This document shows, one piece after another, positions 1-10,890 of a stretch of 64,000 nt of DNA (within the stretch, counting starts at the first letter, position 1; each line of letters starts with the position of its first letter). The DNA is taken from positions 61,294-125,293 of the forward strand of contig DATLEI010000080.1 of NCBI GenBank assembly GCA_035525375.1, read 5' to 3'. The DNA comes from JALZBN01 sp035525375 (GTDB taxonomy: Bacteria > Actinomycetota > Acidimicrobiia > Acidimicrobiales > AC-14). A model generated the notes under the pieces. The model saw only the letters and a list, made by a program, of their open reading frames with translations. It did no database searches and had not been told where the DNA came from. The translations under genes and the position numbers were made by a program.

Positions 1-1
1 G

Positions 2-217
2 CTGATGGTCGTGAATCTGAACCCGACCGAGGTCCAGGAGGACACCCTTGGCCTCGATCTCGGCTTTCTCGGATTGTCTGCCGGCGCGCCGTACAAAGCC
101 CACGATGAGCTGACTGGCACCACGTTCACGTGGCGTGGGGCGAACCCGTATGTTCGTCTCGACCCGGCGAAACAGCCTGGACATGTCTTGCACCTGCGGC
201 CCGCGGTTGCGAAGTAG
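2..217 (+). CDS. glgE: GlgE maltosyltransferase, C-terminal end (partial)
   Basis: Only the last ~71 codons are present; the frame runs off the left edge of the window. The remaining residues, including WRGANPYVRLDP near the end, match the C-terminal beta-sandwich of alpha-1,4-glucan:maltose-1-phosphate maltosyltransferase, which extends glucan chains using maltose-1-phosphate. The stop TAG is followed directly by the treS start. The following genes, treS, mak and glgB, are the classical partners of GlgE, and this context carries most of the assignment because the catalytic barrel is outside the window. The enzyme is cytosolic. Confidence 0.8.
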   Translation: MMVVNLNPTEVQEDTLGLDLGFLGLSAGAPYKAHDELTGTTFTWRGANPYVRLDPAKQPGHVLHLRPAVAK

Positions 218-1873
<1,656 letters not shown>

Positions 1874-1875
1874 CC

Positions 1876-3228
1876 GTGGCCATCGACGGAATCGCGACTG
1901 ACGCCCTATTGCCACTGCTCTCGGAATTCCTTCCGTGCCAGCGGTGGTACCGCGGCGTGGATGCTCCGGCCGCCCTCAACCTGTTGCACAGCAACATCGA
2001 ACGCGCCGGCTGGCCTGCGCTCGTCGATCTCATAGTCGATGCCGACGGCGAGGTCTACCAGGTGCTCGTCGGACTGCGGCCCAGCGACGAGCGGCCGGAG
2101 TTCCTCCGGGGTCACGATGAAGCGTCACTTGGAGAAATCGACACCAGTTCGGGCGCGGCGCACGCCTATGAGGCGACCCTCGACCCCGAACTCGGATCCA
2201 CCCTTCTCGACCGATTGACGAGTGGTTCTGAGCATGCGGAACGAGTGCGCACGATTGCGGCCGAACAGTCGAACACGTCGCTCGTGTACGACGACAGATT
2301 GATCCTGAAGTTGTTCCGGCGTCTCCATGCCGGCGTCAATCCCGAGATCGAGGTGACCGAGGCGCTCGCCCGAGTCGGCTTCCAGCACATCGCAGCGCCG
2401 GTTGCCTCATCGCAGTGGGGCGACTACTCCCTGGGAGTGCTGCAGCCGTATCTGGCCGGCGGAGTCGAGGGCTGGGCCTTGGCCCTGACGTCGCTGCGCG
2501 ACCTGTTCGGGGTGCAGGACACCCAGCCGGTTCCGCTCGTCACCGAAGACGGCCCGCCGCCCGCAGCCGACCCTGGCCAAGCCGGGGGCGACTTCTCGGC
2601 CGAGGCCGAGCGGCTCGGCGCCATGACCGCCCAACTCCACATCGCGTTGGCCGAGGCATTCGGCACCGAGCCTGGAGACAGCGGCGCATGGGCCGACCAG
2701 GTAGCAGCCCAAGTGTCGGCCGCGCCGATTCCCGACAACATCGAGCGCGACGCGATCGACCGGGTCGTGAATGAGATGCGCAATGTCTCGGACTCAGGCC
2801 CCGCGACCCGGGTGCATGGCGACTATCACCTCGGCCAGGTCATGCGCACCGACGAAGGTTGGTACATCCTCGACTTCGAGGGTGAACCCGACCGATCTGT
2901 CGACGATCGCCGGCGCACCACCTCGCCCCTTCGCGACGTTGCCGGAATGTTGCGGTCCTTCCATTACGCATCGCTTGTGGCCCTCGCCGACAGTGATGAA
3001 ATCGGTCTGGTCGCGGCCTGGGAGGAGCGGAACCGTCGTGCCTTCCTCGATGGCTACATCCCGGCCGCAGAGAACGCCGGAATGCTGTCGGGCGACGGGG
3101 CATCGGTGGAGCGACTTCTCCGTGGGTTCGAGCTGGAGAAGGCGGCCTACGAGCTCAACTACGAGGAGGGCCACCGGCCCGACTGGGCGCGGATACCGAA
3201 GGCGGCCCTCCGGAGGCTCACGAGGTGA
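1876..3228 (+). CDS. mak: Maltokinase
   Basis: A 450-residue protein that phosphorylates maltose with ATP to maltose-1-phosphate, the GlgE donor. The phosphotransferase-fold catalytic segment is visible near residues 310-335: the HGDYHLGQ loop followed by LDFEGEP, the aminoglycoside-kinase-like base and metal-binding motifs. The N-terminal WYRG segment after a PCQR motif (PCQRWYRG) is typical of maltokinase/Pep2. The frame is open far upstream into treS, but that part overlaps treS and does not resemble maltokinase. GTG 1876, 2 bp after the treS stop, fits the family N-terminus. Its stop overlaps the glgB GTG by 4 bp. Confidence 0.9.
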   Translation: MAIDGIATDALLPLLSEFLPCQRWYRGVDAPAALNLLHSNIERAGWPALVDLIVDADGEVYQVLVGLRPSDERPEFLRGHDEASLGEIDTSSGAAHAYEATLDPELGSTLLDRLTSGSEHAERVRTIAAEQSNTSLVYDDRLILKLFRRLHAGVNPEIEVTEALARVGFQHIAAPVASSQWGDYSLGVLQPYLAGGVEGWALALTSLRDLFGVQDTQPVPLVTEDGPPPAADPGQAGGDFSAEAERLGAMTAQLHIALAEAFGTEPGDSGAWADQVAAQVSAAPIPDNIERDAIDRVVNEMRNVSDSGPATRVHGDYHLGQVMRTDEGWYILDFEGEPDRSVDDRRRTTSPLRDVAGMLRSFHYASLVALADSDEIGLVAAWEERNRRAFLDGYIPAAENAGMLSGDGASVERLLRGFELEKAAYELNYEEGHRPDWARIPKAALRRLTR

Positions 3229-5180
3229 CGCAGGGCCAGCGCGGCCCCCTGAGCGGGACAGAGGGCCAGAGCCGCCCCCTGAGCGGAGTGATGGGCGACG
3301 TTGACCTGTTTCTCCTCGGCGAGGGGAGGCATGAACGGCTCTGGGAGCGCCTCGGCGCGCACCTCACTGAGCGTGAGGGAGTAGATGGCACGTCGTTCGT
3401 GGTGTGGGCGCCCAACGCCCGGAAGGCGCACGTCGTCGGCGACTTCAACTACTGGAACAGGAGCGCCAACCCGATGACCCCGGTGGGCTCGTCGGGGGTC
3501 TGGGAAGCGTTCGTGCCGGGCGTCGGCGTCGGCGACAAGTACAAGTTCCAGTTCCTGGCCCGAGACGGCAGTGTGGTCCAGAAGGCCGATCCGTTCGCCT
3601 TCGAGGCCGAGGTGCCGCCGCGGACGGCAAGTGTCGTAAACGCGTCGTCCTACCAGTGGACTGATGCCGCGTGGCTGGCGACCCGCGCCGCCAGCAACCG
3701 AGTCGTTGAACCTCTGTCGGTCTACGAGTGCCACATCGGTTCGTGGCGGCGCGTGCCGGAGGACGGTGACCGGTCGCTCACCTACAGGGAGCTCGCTGAG
3801 CAACTGCCCGCGTATCTGTCCGACTTGGGATTCACGCATGTCGAGTTCATGCCCGTCGCCGAGCATCCGTTCGCCGGCTCTTGGGGATACCAGGTGACGT
3901 CGTACTACGCGCCCACGGCGCGCTTCGGCACGCCCGATGACTTTCGGGCGCTGGTCGACACCCTGCACGCCAACGGCATTGGGGTGATCGTCGACTGGGT
4001 GCCAGCGCACTTCCCGAAGGATGAATTCGCTCTTGCCCGCTTCGATGGCACTGCGCTGTATGAGCACGCGGACCCCCGCCAAGGCGAACATCCCGATTGG
4101 GGCACCCTGGTCTTCAACCTCGGCCGCCACGAGGTGCGCAACTTCTTGATGGCGAATGCCCTCTACTGGATCGAGGAGTTCCACATCGACGGCCTCCGGG
4201 TCGACGCGGTCGCCTCGATGCTCTATCTCGATTACTCCCGTGAGGAGGGACAGTGGGTGCCCAACGAGTTCGGCGGCCGCGAAAACCTGGAGTCGGTGGC
4301 GTTTCTCAAGGAGCTCAACGAGGTCGTCTACGGACGCCACCCCGGCGTGATGATGATTGCCGAGGAGTCGACAGCATGGCCGGCAGTGTCGCGGCCCACG
4401 TATGCCGGCGGGCTCGGCTTCGGGTTCAAGTGGAACATGGGCTGGATGCACGACACTCTCGAGTACTTCTCCAAGAACCCGATGTACAGGCGCCACCACC
4501 ACGACCAGCTCACCTTCGGCCTGCTCTACGCATTCTCGGAAAACTTCATCCTCCCCCTGAGCCACGACGAGGTCGTTCATGGCAAGGGCGCGCTCGTGAA
4601 CAAGATGCCCGGCGACAGAGACCAGCAGCTCGCCAACCTCCGGGCGCTCTACGCGTGGATGTGGGCCCACCCGGGAAACCAGCTGCTGTTCATGGGCGCC
4701 GAGATTGCCCAGGACACGGAGTGGTCACATGACCGCAGCCTCGACTGGCACCTTCTTGAGCATGGCGGCCACCGAGGCGTTCAGGCTCTCGTGCGGGAGC
4801 TGAACCGGTTGGCCGTGCGGGAGCCCGCCCTCTACGACAAGGCCTACGACGAGTCGGGCTTTCGGTGGATCGACGCCAGCGACGTCGACCACAACGTGCT
4901 GTCATTCGCCCGGTTCTCATCCGACGGCGCGCGCTCGCTGGTCTGCGTCGCCAACCTGTCAGGGGAGTGGCTTGGGGGATACCGGATCGGTGTTCCCGCG
5001 CCGGGGCAGTGGACCCAGGTGCTCGACACGTCATGGCTTCAATTCGGGGGCCATGGCCCCGCTGACGGCGAATCCTCGCAGGCCGCCGAGCAGCTCCCAT
5101 GGCACGGTCTCGACCAATCGGTGGTCCTCGACCTCCAACCCCTCAGCGTGACTTGGTTGAGGTCTCCAGAAGGGACTTGA
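3225..5180 (+). CDS. glgB: 1,4-alpha-glucan branching enzyme GlgB
   Basis: A 651-residue GH13 enzyme that introduces alpha-1,6 branches into the glucan made by GlgE. A CBM48-like domain (VVWAPNARKAHVVGDFN, residues ~60-80) precedes the barrel. The nucleophile Asp327 (GLRVDAVAS), the acid/base Glu in IAEEST and SHDEVVHGK are all present. GTG 3225 is chosen because GGAGG at 3212-3216 sits 8 bases upstream; the later ATG 3291 has no well-spaced ribosome site. The first ~22 residues are a translated tandem repeat (two GQxxPLSG units), absent from normal GlgB. The 3' end overlaps the convergent SRPBCC gene by 38 bp. Confidence 0.93.
   Translation: MTQGQRGPLSGTEGQSRPLSGVMGDVDLFLLGEGRHERLWERLGAHLTEREGVDGTSFVVWAPNARKAHVVGDFNYWNRSANPMTPVGSSGVWEAFVPGVGVGDKYKFQFLARDGSVVQKADPFAFEAEVPPRTASVVNASSYQWTDAAWLATRAASNRVVEPLSVYECHIGSWRRVPEDGDRSLTYRELAEQLPAYLSDLGFTHVEFMPVAEHPFAGSWGYQVTSYYAPTARFGTPDDFRALVDTLHANGIGVIVDWVPAHFPKDEFALARFDGTALYEHADPRQGEHPDWGTLVFNLGRHEVRNFLMANALYWIEEFHIDGLRVDAVASMLYLDYSREEGQWVPNEFGGRENLESVAFLKELNEVVYGRHPGVMMIAEESTAWPAVSRPTYAGGLGFGFKWNMGWMHDTLEYFSKNPMYRRHHHDQLTFGLLYAFSENFILPLSHDEVVHGKGALVNKMPGDRDQQLANLRALYAWMWAHPGNQLLFMGAEIAQDTEWSHDRSLDWHLLEHGGHRGVQALVRELNRLAVREPALYDKAYDESGFRWIDASDVDHNVLSFARFSSDGARSLVCVANLSGEWLGGYRIGVPAPGQWTQVLDTSWLQFGGHGPADGESSQAAEQLPWHGLDQSVVLDLQPLSVTWLRSPEGT
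3232..3286 (+). repeat. Tandem GAGCGG repeat in glgB N-terminus
   Basis: Two 25-bp units at 3232-3256 and 3262-3286, offset 30 bp, differ at two positions. Each ends in GCCCCCTGAGCGG. They are translated as two copies of a GQ-x-x-PLSG peptide. The same GAGCGG-containing pattern recurs at 23615, 51174, 52884, 55604 and 55793, so this looks like one site of a dispersed family. Confidence 0.7.
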
Positions 5181-5592
5181 GGCGGTGGAGGTTGCCCTTC
5201 CACATGTGACGTAGGACCGGCGCGGCGAAGACCGCGGTAAGGCGGCCGCCGAGCCACCAAGGGAAGCGGAGCTTCTCGTCCCAGGTGAAGAGCGTGCCGC
5301 CGGGCATCCGCTTCAAGGTGAAGCGTCCGGCGCCTTTCACCAGGCCGGAGTGGCGGATGCCCATGGCGCGCCGGGGCCGCCACTCGACGATTTCCATGAG
5401 GTCATTGAGCCGGAACGGGCCCACCTTCGTCTCGCACTCGAAGGTGGTGCCGACACCCTCCAGGCTTTCAGACGTGAAGCGAATGGCCTCTGCATCCTTC
5501 ATCCATCGGACGTGCGATCCGATGTCGCGAACCGACTGCCACACCTCCGACTTCGGCGCGCGAAGGAAGGTGCTCACCCGGATGCGAGTCAT
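5143..5592 (-). CDS. SRPBCC-family (polyketide cyclase-like) protein
   Basis: A 149-residue protein of the START/SRPBCC ligand-binding fold. The beginning (MTRIRVSTFLRAP, SEVW, then a DIGSHVRWM segment) and the central GVGTTFECETKVGPF stretch match polyketide cyclase/dehydrase-like proteins that bind hydrophobic ligands. No catalytic residues can be assigned. ATG 5592 is preferred over an upstream GTG/ATG extension because the family starts just before the first beta strand and a GGGAG stands upstream. It is convergent with glgB (38-bp overlap) and divergent from the membrane protein at 5674. Substrate unknown. Confidence 0.75.
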   Translation of the reverse strand: MTRIRVSTFLRAPKSEVWQSVRDIGSHVRWMKDAEAIRFTSESLEGVGTTFECETKVGPFRLNDLMEIVEWRPRRAMGIRHSGLVKGAGRFTLKRMPGGTLFTWDEKLRFPWWLGGRLTAVFAAPVLRHMWKGNLHRLKSLLETSTKSR

Positions 5593-5658
5593 CCGCGTAT
5601 TCTCCCGCCTTTGTCGCCGCCTCGGTGCCCGGCGGCGAACTGGATCATGAACCTTCGC

Positions 5659-5664
5659 TAGGGT
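5659..5664 (+). promoter_or_regulatory. Probable -10 box (TAGGGT)
   Basis: TAGGGT ends 9 bases before ATG 5674. It fits the actinobacterial TANNNT -10 consensus and would give a leaderless or nearly leaderless mRNA. No clear -35 is seen. Confidence 0.45.
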
Positions 5665-5673
5665 CGGTCCCTC

Positions 5674-6789
5674 ATGGCGGACGACGCGGGCGACGACCCC
5701 CGGCACCGCGGGGACGAACAAGCCTGGTCACCGCTGGAGCCAGGTGCAATTCCCCCCGGGCAACGGCCGCCGCCGCCCCCCCCTCCCGAGTATGGCGGGC
5801 CGCCGCCCCCGCCGCCCCCGCCGCCTCCTCCTCCCGGCTACGGCGCGCCCCCGCCGCCTCCTCCTCCCGGCTACGGCGCGGCCCCGCCGCCGCCGTACGG
5901 CCCGAACCCCTGGGGCCCCCACCGGCCAAAGGCAGGCGATGCCCGCACTGGCCCCCTGCCGCTGCACCCCATGAACGTGTCCGACATTCTCGATGGCGCG
6001 TTCAAGCTGTACAAGGCCAACGCGAAGTCGCTGATTCTCATCACCGCTGCGTTCATGGTCCCAGTGCAACTCGCCGGTGCCTTCCTGCAACGCGACCTGT
6101 TCGGGGGCAGGAGCATCATCACCGCGTTCAACGACCCCAGCTCCGCGACCTATGGCAACGACAGCGGTGGAAGCGTGTGGGCGAGCTTGATCGTCGCAAT
6201 TGCTTCGATCCTTGTTCTGCCCTTCATTGCTGGCGCCGTCAGCCGGGTGGTGGCGGGCTCTTACCTCGGGCATGAGATTGCTCCTGGTGACGCGCTCAGA
6301 GCCACCGGACGTCGCTGGTGGGCGCTCATCGCGGCCTGGGTGCTGGTACATATTCTCGAGCTCTTGGCCGGGCTGTTGTGCATCATTCCCGGCGTCCTCG
6401 TCATGGGGTTCTTTGTCGCCGTCGCCCCTGCGATCGTCGTCGAGGAGCTTGGCCCGATACAAGCGATGCGTCGATCATTTCGGCTGATAAAGCGGCGCTA
6501 CTGGGCGGTGCTCGGCATCGCCCTTTTGACTGGGCTGCTCGCCAGCACCATCGGGTCAGCCCTGGGGTTTGTCCCTCAAGTCATGGCCTACGTGGTTGGG
6601 CTCGAATGGGGATGGTTGCTGCTCGGCGCTGGGTCGATTCTGGCGGGAGTGGTCACCGCTCCCTTCGTCGCCATCGTTTCCACACTCGTCTACTTCGACG
6701 GACGGATCCGGTGGGAGGGCTTCGACCTGGCCGTCATGGCCGGTGACATGGCCCGCCGTGGCTCTCCCTACGGTGCGCCCCCCGCGTAG
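5674..6789 (+). CDS. Proline-rich multi-pass membrane protein (GPDPase-membrane-domain-like)
   Basis: A 371-residue protein with a very proline-rich cytosolic N-terminus (residues ~30-85, runs of Pro broken by GYGAP/GYGAA), then about six hydrophobic segments between residues ~108 and 341. The NVSDILDGAFKLYKAN motif before the first membrane segment is characteristic of proteins annotated as glycerophosphoryl diester phosphodiesterase membrane domain. No phosphodiesterase domain is present, so enzymatic activity is not implied. It opens the operon that continues with DUF4129, DUF4350, MoxR and DUF58 genes, a set often found together in actinobacteria and thought to act at the envelope. The Pro-rich tail could bind partner proteins. 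Confidence 0.75.
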   Translation: MADDAGDDPRHRGDEQAWSPLEPGAIPPGQRPPPPPPPEYGGPPPPPPPPPPPPGYGAPPPPPPPGYGAAPPPPYGPNPWGPHRPKAGDARTGPLPLHPMNVSDILDGAFKLYKANAKSLILITAAFMVPVQLAGAFLQRDLFGGRSIITAFNDPSSATYGNDSGGSVWASLIVAIASILVLPFIAGAVSRVVAGSYLGHEIAPGDALRATGRRWWALIAAWVLVHILELLAGLLCIIPGVLVMGFFVAVAPAIVVEELGPIQAMRRSFRLIKRRYWAVLGIALLTGLLASTIGSALGFVPQVMAYVVGLEWGWLLLGAGSILAGVVTAPFVAIVSTLVYFDGRIRWEGFDLAVMAGDMARRGSPYGAPPA

Positions 6790-7474
6790 GAGGGCGGCCG
6801 CCGCCGCCCTCGTCGTGGTCGCGTTGGCGCTGTCGTTCGCAGGGTCTGCGGCCGCCACTCCCGGCGAGCTCCCTGTTCCCGAGCACAGCGCCTCTGACGC
6901 GCGCGCCGCGGCCGATGACGTGCTCGACCGACCGGAGTTCAAACAACCGACCCCCACGATTCTCCAGCGGATTCGGACGTGGATCGCTGAACAGCTCGCC
7001 CGCTTGTTCGGCCGGCTCGTGGCCGGCGGCGCAGCGTCGATCCTCGCCTGGTTGATCCTGGCCGCCGCCCTCGGCGTGATTGCGTTCTTCATCTTCAGGT
7101 TTGCCAGGGGCGTGACGACAGATGCCACCAGCCGCACCGTCTCGGCGCCGGCGCGCCTTCGAACTGCCGAGGACTGGCGCGCCGAAGCGGTCGCCCACGA
7201 GAAGCAGGGTGAGTGGCGCGCCGGCCTCCGTTGCCGCTACCGGGCGCTCGTCGCCGACCTTGCTCAGAGGGGACTTGTTGACGAGGTCCCCGGTCGGACA
7301 ACGGGCGAGTACCGGTCCGAGGTTGGCCAGAACGTTCCCAAGGTGGCTCCGGAGTTCGGTGGTGCGACCGAGTTGTTCGAGGCCGCCTGGTACGGGAATC
7401 GCCCGACGGGCGAGGAGGAGTCGGGCCGTTTCCGAGAGCTGGCCGAGCACGTGCTCACCGGTGCAAGCTCATGA
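6773..7474 (+). CDS. DUF4129 domain membrane protein
   Basis: About 233 residues: a basic, hydrophobic N-terminal signal or anchor (RRRAAAAALVVVALALSF), an extracytoplasmic stretch, a second membrane segment near residues 85-110, and a C-terminal DUF4129 domain (YRALVADLAQRGLV, then the TTGEY motif). DUF4129 proteins are regular partners of MoxR ATPase and DUF58 proteins; the biochemical role is unknown. The frame is open further upstream but that part lies over the previous gene. GTG 6773 gives a natural signal sequence; GTG 6758 is an alternative. It overlaps the upstream gene by 17 bp and the next by 4 bp. Confidence 0.75.
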   Translation: MRPPRRRAAAAALVVVALALSFAGSAAATPGELPVPEHSASDARAAADDVLDRPEFKQPTPTILQRIRTWIAEQLARLFGRLVAGGAASILAWLILAAALGVIAFFIFRFARGVTTDATSRTVSAPARLRTAEDWRAEAVAHEKQGEWRAGLRCRYRALVADLAQRGLVDEVPGRTTGEYRSEVGQNVPKVAPEFGGATELFEAAWYGNRPTGEEESGRFRELAEHVLTGASS

Positions 7475-8622
7475 CCGCAACCGCGGCGCGAAGTCGCTTC
7501 CGGACCTGGGCGCCGTGGCTGATCCTCGTCGGAGCGGTACTCGTCATCACCTACCTCTTCGGATCCCGCCCCGACAGTGGAGTCCCGCTCGACCCTTCTT
7601 CGGCAAAGCCCTCGGGCACGAAGGCGATCATCGAAACGCTTCGCGTGCTCGGCGCGGACGTCTCCGTGGACTCGACGCCGCCGGCCTCGGGAGTGACCAC
7701 CGCGCTCCTGCTTGTTGACGATCTCTCGGGTGTTGACCGGGACGCAGTTGAACAGTGGGTGCGCGCCGGCGGCACCTTGGTCCTCACCGACCCCACGTCA
7801 CCTCTGAACCCCGCTGAGGCCACCGGAACGGCGGCCATCGCGTTCATCGACCCCGAACTGTTGCGTCAGTGCGACGTTCCTGCGCTGTCAGGGGTCAACA
7901 AGGTCATCGCCCCCGGCGCCGTACTCATGGAGGTGCCGGCCGGATCAACCGGGTGCTTCTACAGAGGCGAGACCGCCTGGCTCGTCGTGACGCCGGTTGG
8001 ACAAGGCACCATCGTGAGTATCGGCGGCCCCTTGTTCCTTACCAACGGCCAACTCGGCAAGGCCGACAACGCCGCCCTTGCTGCGGCAGTATTGACCTCG
8101 AGCCCAGCGTCGAAGGTCTCGATGCTCGAGCCGCCACCTCCCGGCGGCGGTTCGAAAAGCCTCACCGATCTCATCCCGGAGCGCGTGAAGCTGGCGCTTC
8201 TACAGCTCGCAGTCGCGTTCCTCATTGTCGTTCTGTGGCGCGCCCGCCGCCTTGGACGTCCAGTCGTCGAGCATCAACCGGTAAAATTGGCCGGTTCGGA
8301 ACTGGTCCTCGCCGTCGGGAACCTGATGCAGCGAGCGAAGGGTCGAGAGCAAGCCGCGGTCATCCTGCGCGGCGACCTGCGGCGCAATCTGTCCGAGCGC
8401 CTCGGGCTTCCCCTCGATCTACCGGTCGAGCAGCTCGCCGATGCCGCGGCGGCCCGCGCCGGGCTCCCGCCAGAGCGACTCCGGCAGGCTCTCACCGGCG
8501 CGCCGCCCCATGACGAGCGAGAACTCGTCGTCCTCGCACAATTGATCGAATCCATCCGCCAGGAGGTCACAAGTGCCAGCAGCAACCGAAGGCCCGTCAC
8601 CACGGCGTCAGCCGCGACGTAA
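7471..8622 (+). CDS. DUF4350 domain membrane protein
   Basis: A 383-residue protein with an N-terminal membrane helix (residues ~14-31), an external domain beginning [17 protein letters not shown], and a second helix near 238-256 followed by a cytosolic tail. The pattern, including the [12 protein letters not shown] segment, matches DUF4350 proteins, whose central domain resembles ABC-type glutamine-amidotransferase-like (GATase) folds. It is translationally coupled to the DUF4129 gene (ATGA overlap) and overlaps the MoxR gene by 50 bp. It probably forms part of the same membrane complex. No direct function can be read from the sequence. Confidence 0.8.
   Translation: MTATAARSRFRTWAPWLILVGAVLVITYLFGSRPDSGVPLDPSSAKPSGTKAIIETLRVLGADVSVDSTPPASGVTTALLLVDDLSGVDRDAVEQWVRAGGTLVLTDPTSPLNPAEATGTAAIAFIDPELLRQCDVPALSGVNKVIAPGAVLMEVPAGSTGCFYRGETAWLVVTPVGQGTIVSIGGPLFLTNGQLGKADNAALAAAVLTSSPASKVSMLEPPPPGGGSKSLTDLIPERVKLALLQLAVAFLIVVLWRARRLGRPVVEHQPVKLAGSELVLAVGNLMQRAKGREQAAVILRGDLRRNLSERLGLPLDLPVEQLADAAAARAGLPPERLRQALTGAPPHDERELVVLAQLIESIRQEVTSASSNRRPVTTASAAT
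8561..8567 (+). promoter_or_regulatory. Shine-Dalgarno for the MoxR gene
   Basis: AGGAGGT lies 5 bases before GTG 8573, inside the end of the DUF4350 gene. It decides the MoxR start despite the 50-bp overlap. Confidence 0.7.
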
Positions 8623-9583
8623 ACGGGAAGCTGCGCCGGCAGCCGACCCCCGTGCGGCGGTACTTGCCGTGCGTGACGAGGTGGGAAAGGTCGTCGTCGG
8701 CCAGCAGAGCGTTCTGACCGGGCTCATGGTCGCGCTCCTCGTCAAGGGACATGTCTTGTTGGAAGGCGTGCCCGGCGTGGCCAAGACGCTCCTCGTCAAA
8801 GCGCTCGCCGGCGCGCTCGATCTCGATTTCAAGCGGGTTCAGTTCACGCCCGACCTCATGCCGTCCGACGTCACCGGTCAGGTGATTCTCTCCCGCGGTG
8901 AGTTCGTTTTCCGCCAAGGGCCCGTGTTCACCAACCTGTTACTGGCGGACGAGATCAATCGCACGCCGCCGAAGACGCAGGCTTCCCTCCTGGAGTCGAT
9001 GGAAGAGCGCCAAGTGACCGTCGAAGGCGAGGCCCGGGTTCTTCCCGATCCCTTCGTCGTGATCGCGACCCAGAATCCCGTGGAATACGAGGGCACGTAT
9101 CCCCTGCCCGAGGCCCAACTCGACCGGTTCCTCTTGAAGCTTGCGGTGGCCTATCCGAGTGCGGGCGAGGAACTACAGATCGTCGCTCGCCATGACCAAG
9201 GAATGGACCCACACAACGTGGCATCCATGGGCGTCAGCGCGGTCGCGACCGTGGCCGACCTCGCCGCTGCGCGCCAGCAAGTTGCGGCGGTAACGATCGA
9301 AGACAAGGTGCAGGCGTACATCGTTTCCATCGTTCGGGCCACGCGCGACTCGCCGTCGTTCAGCCTGGGCGCGTCTCCTCGGGGCGCGACCATGTTGCTG
9401 TGGGCGTCGAAGGCGTGGGCCTGGCTCGCGGGCAAGCCGTTCGTGACACCAGATGAGGTGAAGGCCGTGGCCAAGCCCGCGCTTCGCCATCGAGTGCAGC
9501 TTCGTCCCGAGGTCGAGTTGGAGGGCGTGACCGTCGACGGCGTCCTTGACGGTGTCCTGGTGTCAGTGCCCGTTCCCAGGTGA
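8573..9583 (+). CDS. MoxR-family AAA+ ATPase
   Basis: A 336-residue AAA+ ATPase of the MoxR/RavA clade. Walker A is [11 protein letters not shown] (~residues 62-72), Walker [15 protein letters not shown] (~123-136), and sensor 1 is in [20 protein letters not shown]. MoxR proteins act as chaperone-like ATPases that help assemble or activate partner complexes, commonly VWA/DUF58 proteins such as the one encoded next. The start GTG 8573 is supported by a full AGGAGGT. The stop overlaps the DUF58 GTG by 4 bp, indicating coupled synthesis. Cytosolic. Confidence 0.92.
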   Translation: MPAATEGPSPRRQPRRKREAAPAADPRAAVLAVRDEVGKVVVGQQSVLTGLMVALLVKGHVLLEGVPGVAKTLLVKALAGALDLDFKRVQFTPDLMPSDVTGQVILSRGEFVFRQGPVFTNLLLADEINRTPPKTQASLLESMEERQVTVEGEARVLPDPFVVIATQNPVEYEGTYPLPEAQLDRFLLKLAVAYPSAGEELQIVARHDQGMDPHNVASMGVSAVATVADLAAARQQVAAVTIEDKVQAYIVSIVRATRDSPSFSLGASPRGATMLLWASKAWAWLAGKPFVTPDEVKAVAKPALRHRVQLRPEVELEGVTVDGVLDGVLVSVPVPR

Positions 9584-10890
9584 AGTTTCCCGTTCCGACG
9601 TGGCGGTTAGCGGTGGTCGTGGCACTCGCGTCACTGCTCGTTCTCGCCGGGCCATGGCCGTGGCCCGCGTTCCTCATCGTCAATGGCCTTCTGCTCGTCC
9701 TCGCCCTCATCGATTGGGCCCGCGCCACCCCCCCTGACCGGGTCAGCGTTGAACGCGAACTCCCCGGTGTCGTTCCGCTCGGGCAGTCGGTCGAGATCGC
9801 CTGGCGAGTGCGCAATCCGGCCGACCGCCAGCTTCGGGTCGCGCTCGCCGACGAGCTGTTCCCGTCACTGCACCCGAGTACGCGCCGGGTAAGGGTGCAG
9901 GTGCCAGGTCGTGGTCGAGCGACTGGTCGGGCGACCCTCCACCCCGAGCGGCGCGGACGCTTCGAGCCCCGGGAAGTCGTGCTGCGGGTCGAGGGACCTA
10001 TGGGCCTTGCGGCGCGCCAAGGCGGGCTTCAGCTGCCGGGCCTCCTCCGGGTGTATCCCCCGTTCAAATCGCGGGAGGAGGCCGAGCTGCGCATCGACAG
10101 GGCCCGCATCCTCGAGATCGGGCTGCGCTCGGCGGCCGGCCGCGGTGGCGGCACGGAATTCGACTCGTTGCGCGAGTACGAGGTCGACGACGAGTTTCGT
10201 CGTATCGACTGGGCCGCGACGGCGCGCGCGGGCAAGACGATCGTGCGCACCTATAGAGCGGAACGCAACCAGACCGTGCTGCTGCTCCTTGACTCGGGAC
10301 GAATGATGGCGGGCCGCGTCGCCGGGGTGCCCCGGCTCGACCACGCCATGGACGCAGTGATGATGCTCACCGCGGTCGCAACCCGCTTGGGGGATCGGGC
10401 CGGGCTGGTCGCCTTCGACAGGGAGATTCGAGCCGTCGTCCCCCCAGGGCACTCCCGCGACCAACTCACTCGTGTCACCGAAGCCATGTATGCCATCGAG
10501 CCCGAACTGGTAGAGAGCGATTACCGGGGCGCCTTTGCCCAGACCCTGGCCCGCTTCCGCCGGCGCGCCCTCCTTGTGATCTTTACTGAGCTCTCCGAGC
10601 AGGCAATGGCCGAGACGCTGCTCCCGGCTCTGCCGCTCGTAACGAGGCGCCACATCGTCCTCGTGGCCAGCGTGACCGACCCCGAGGTCATTCAGTGGGC
10701 GCGCGCCGTGCCCCAGGACGCCGGCGACGGCTACAGGAAGGCCGCGGCGGTGAGCTCACTGGCTGACCGGGCGCGCACGGTGGCTCGCCTTCGGGGACTC
10801 GGCGCCACAGTCGTCGACGCCGAGCCCGGACGTCTCGCTCCGCTCCTCGCCGACGCCTATCTGAAGGTCAAGGCGACAGGCCGCTTGTGA
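9580..10890 (+). CDS. DUF58 domain protein (VWA-like)
   Basis: A 436-residue protein with two N-terminal hydrophobic segments (residues ~5-45) and a C-terminal DUF58 region marked by the [14 protein letters not shown] and TARAGK motifs, then a von Willebrand A-like strand [10 protein letters not shown]. The usual metal-site DxSxS is altered to D-S-G-R-M. DUF58 proteins are the standard MoxR partners. Start GTG 9580 overlaps the MoxR stop. The end overlaps the convergent SpoIIM-like gene by 23 bp. Role in envelope or stress functions is inferred from family context only. Confidence 0.87.
   Translation: MKFPVPTWRLAVVVALASLLVLAGPWPWPAFLIVNGLLLVLALIDWARATPPDRVSVERELPGVVPLGQSVEIAWRVRNPADRQLRVALADELFPSLHPSTRRVRVQVPGRGRATGRATLHPERRGRFEPREVVLRVEGPMGLAARQGGLQLPGLLRVYPPFKSREEAELRIDRARILEIGLRSAAGRGGGTEFDSLREYEVDDEFRRIDWAATARAGKTIVRTYRAERNQTVLLLLDSGRMMAGRVAGVPRLDHAMDAVMMLTAVATRLGDRAGLVAFDREIRAVVPPGHSRDQLTRVTEAMYAIEPELVESDYRGAFAQTLARFRRRALLVIFTELSEQAMAETLLPALPLVTRRHIVLVASVTDPEVIQWARAVPQDAGDGYRKAAAVSSLADRARTVARLRGLGATVVDAEPGRLAPLLADAYLKVKATGRL

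Noticed and set aside
3159..4670. A 503-codon open frame on the minus strand opposite glgB
   Set aside because: It is antisense to a clear GH13 enzyme, has no recognisable motif and reflects GC-rich codon bias.
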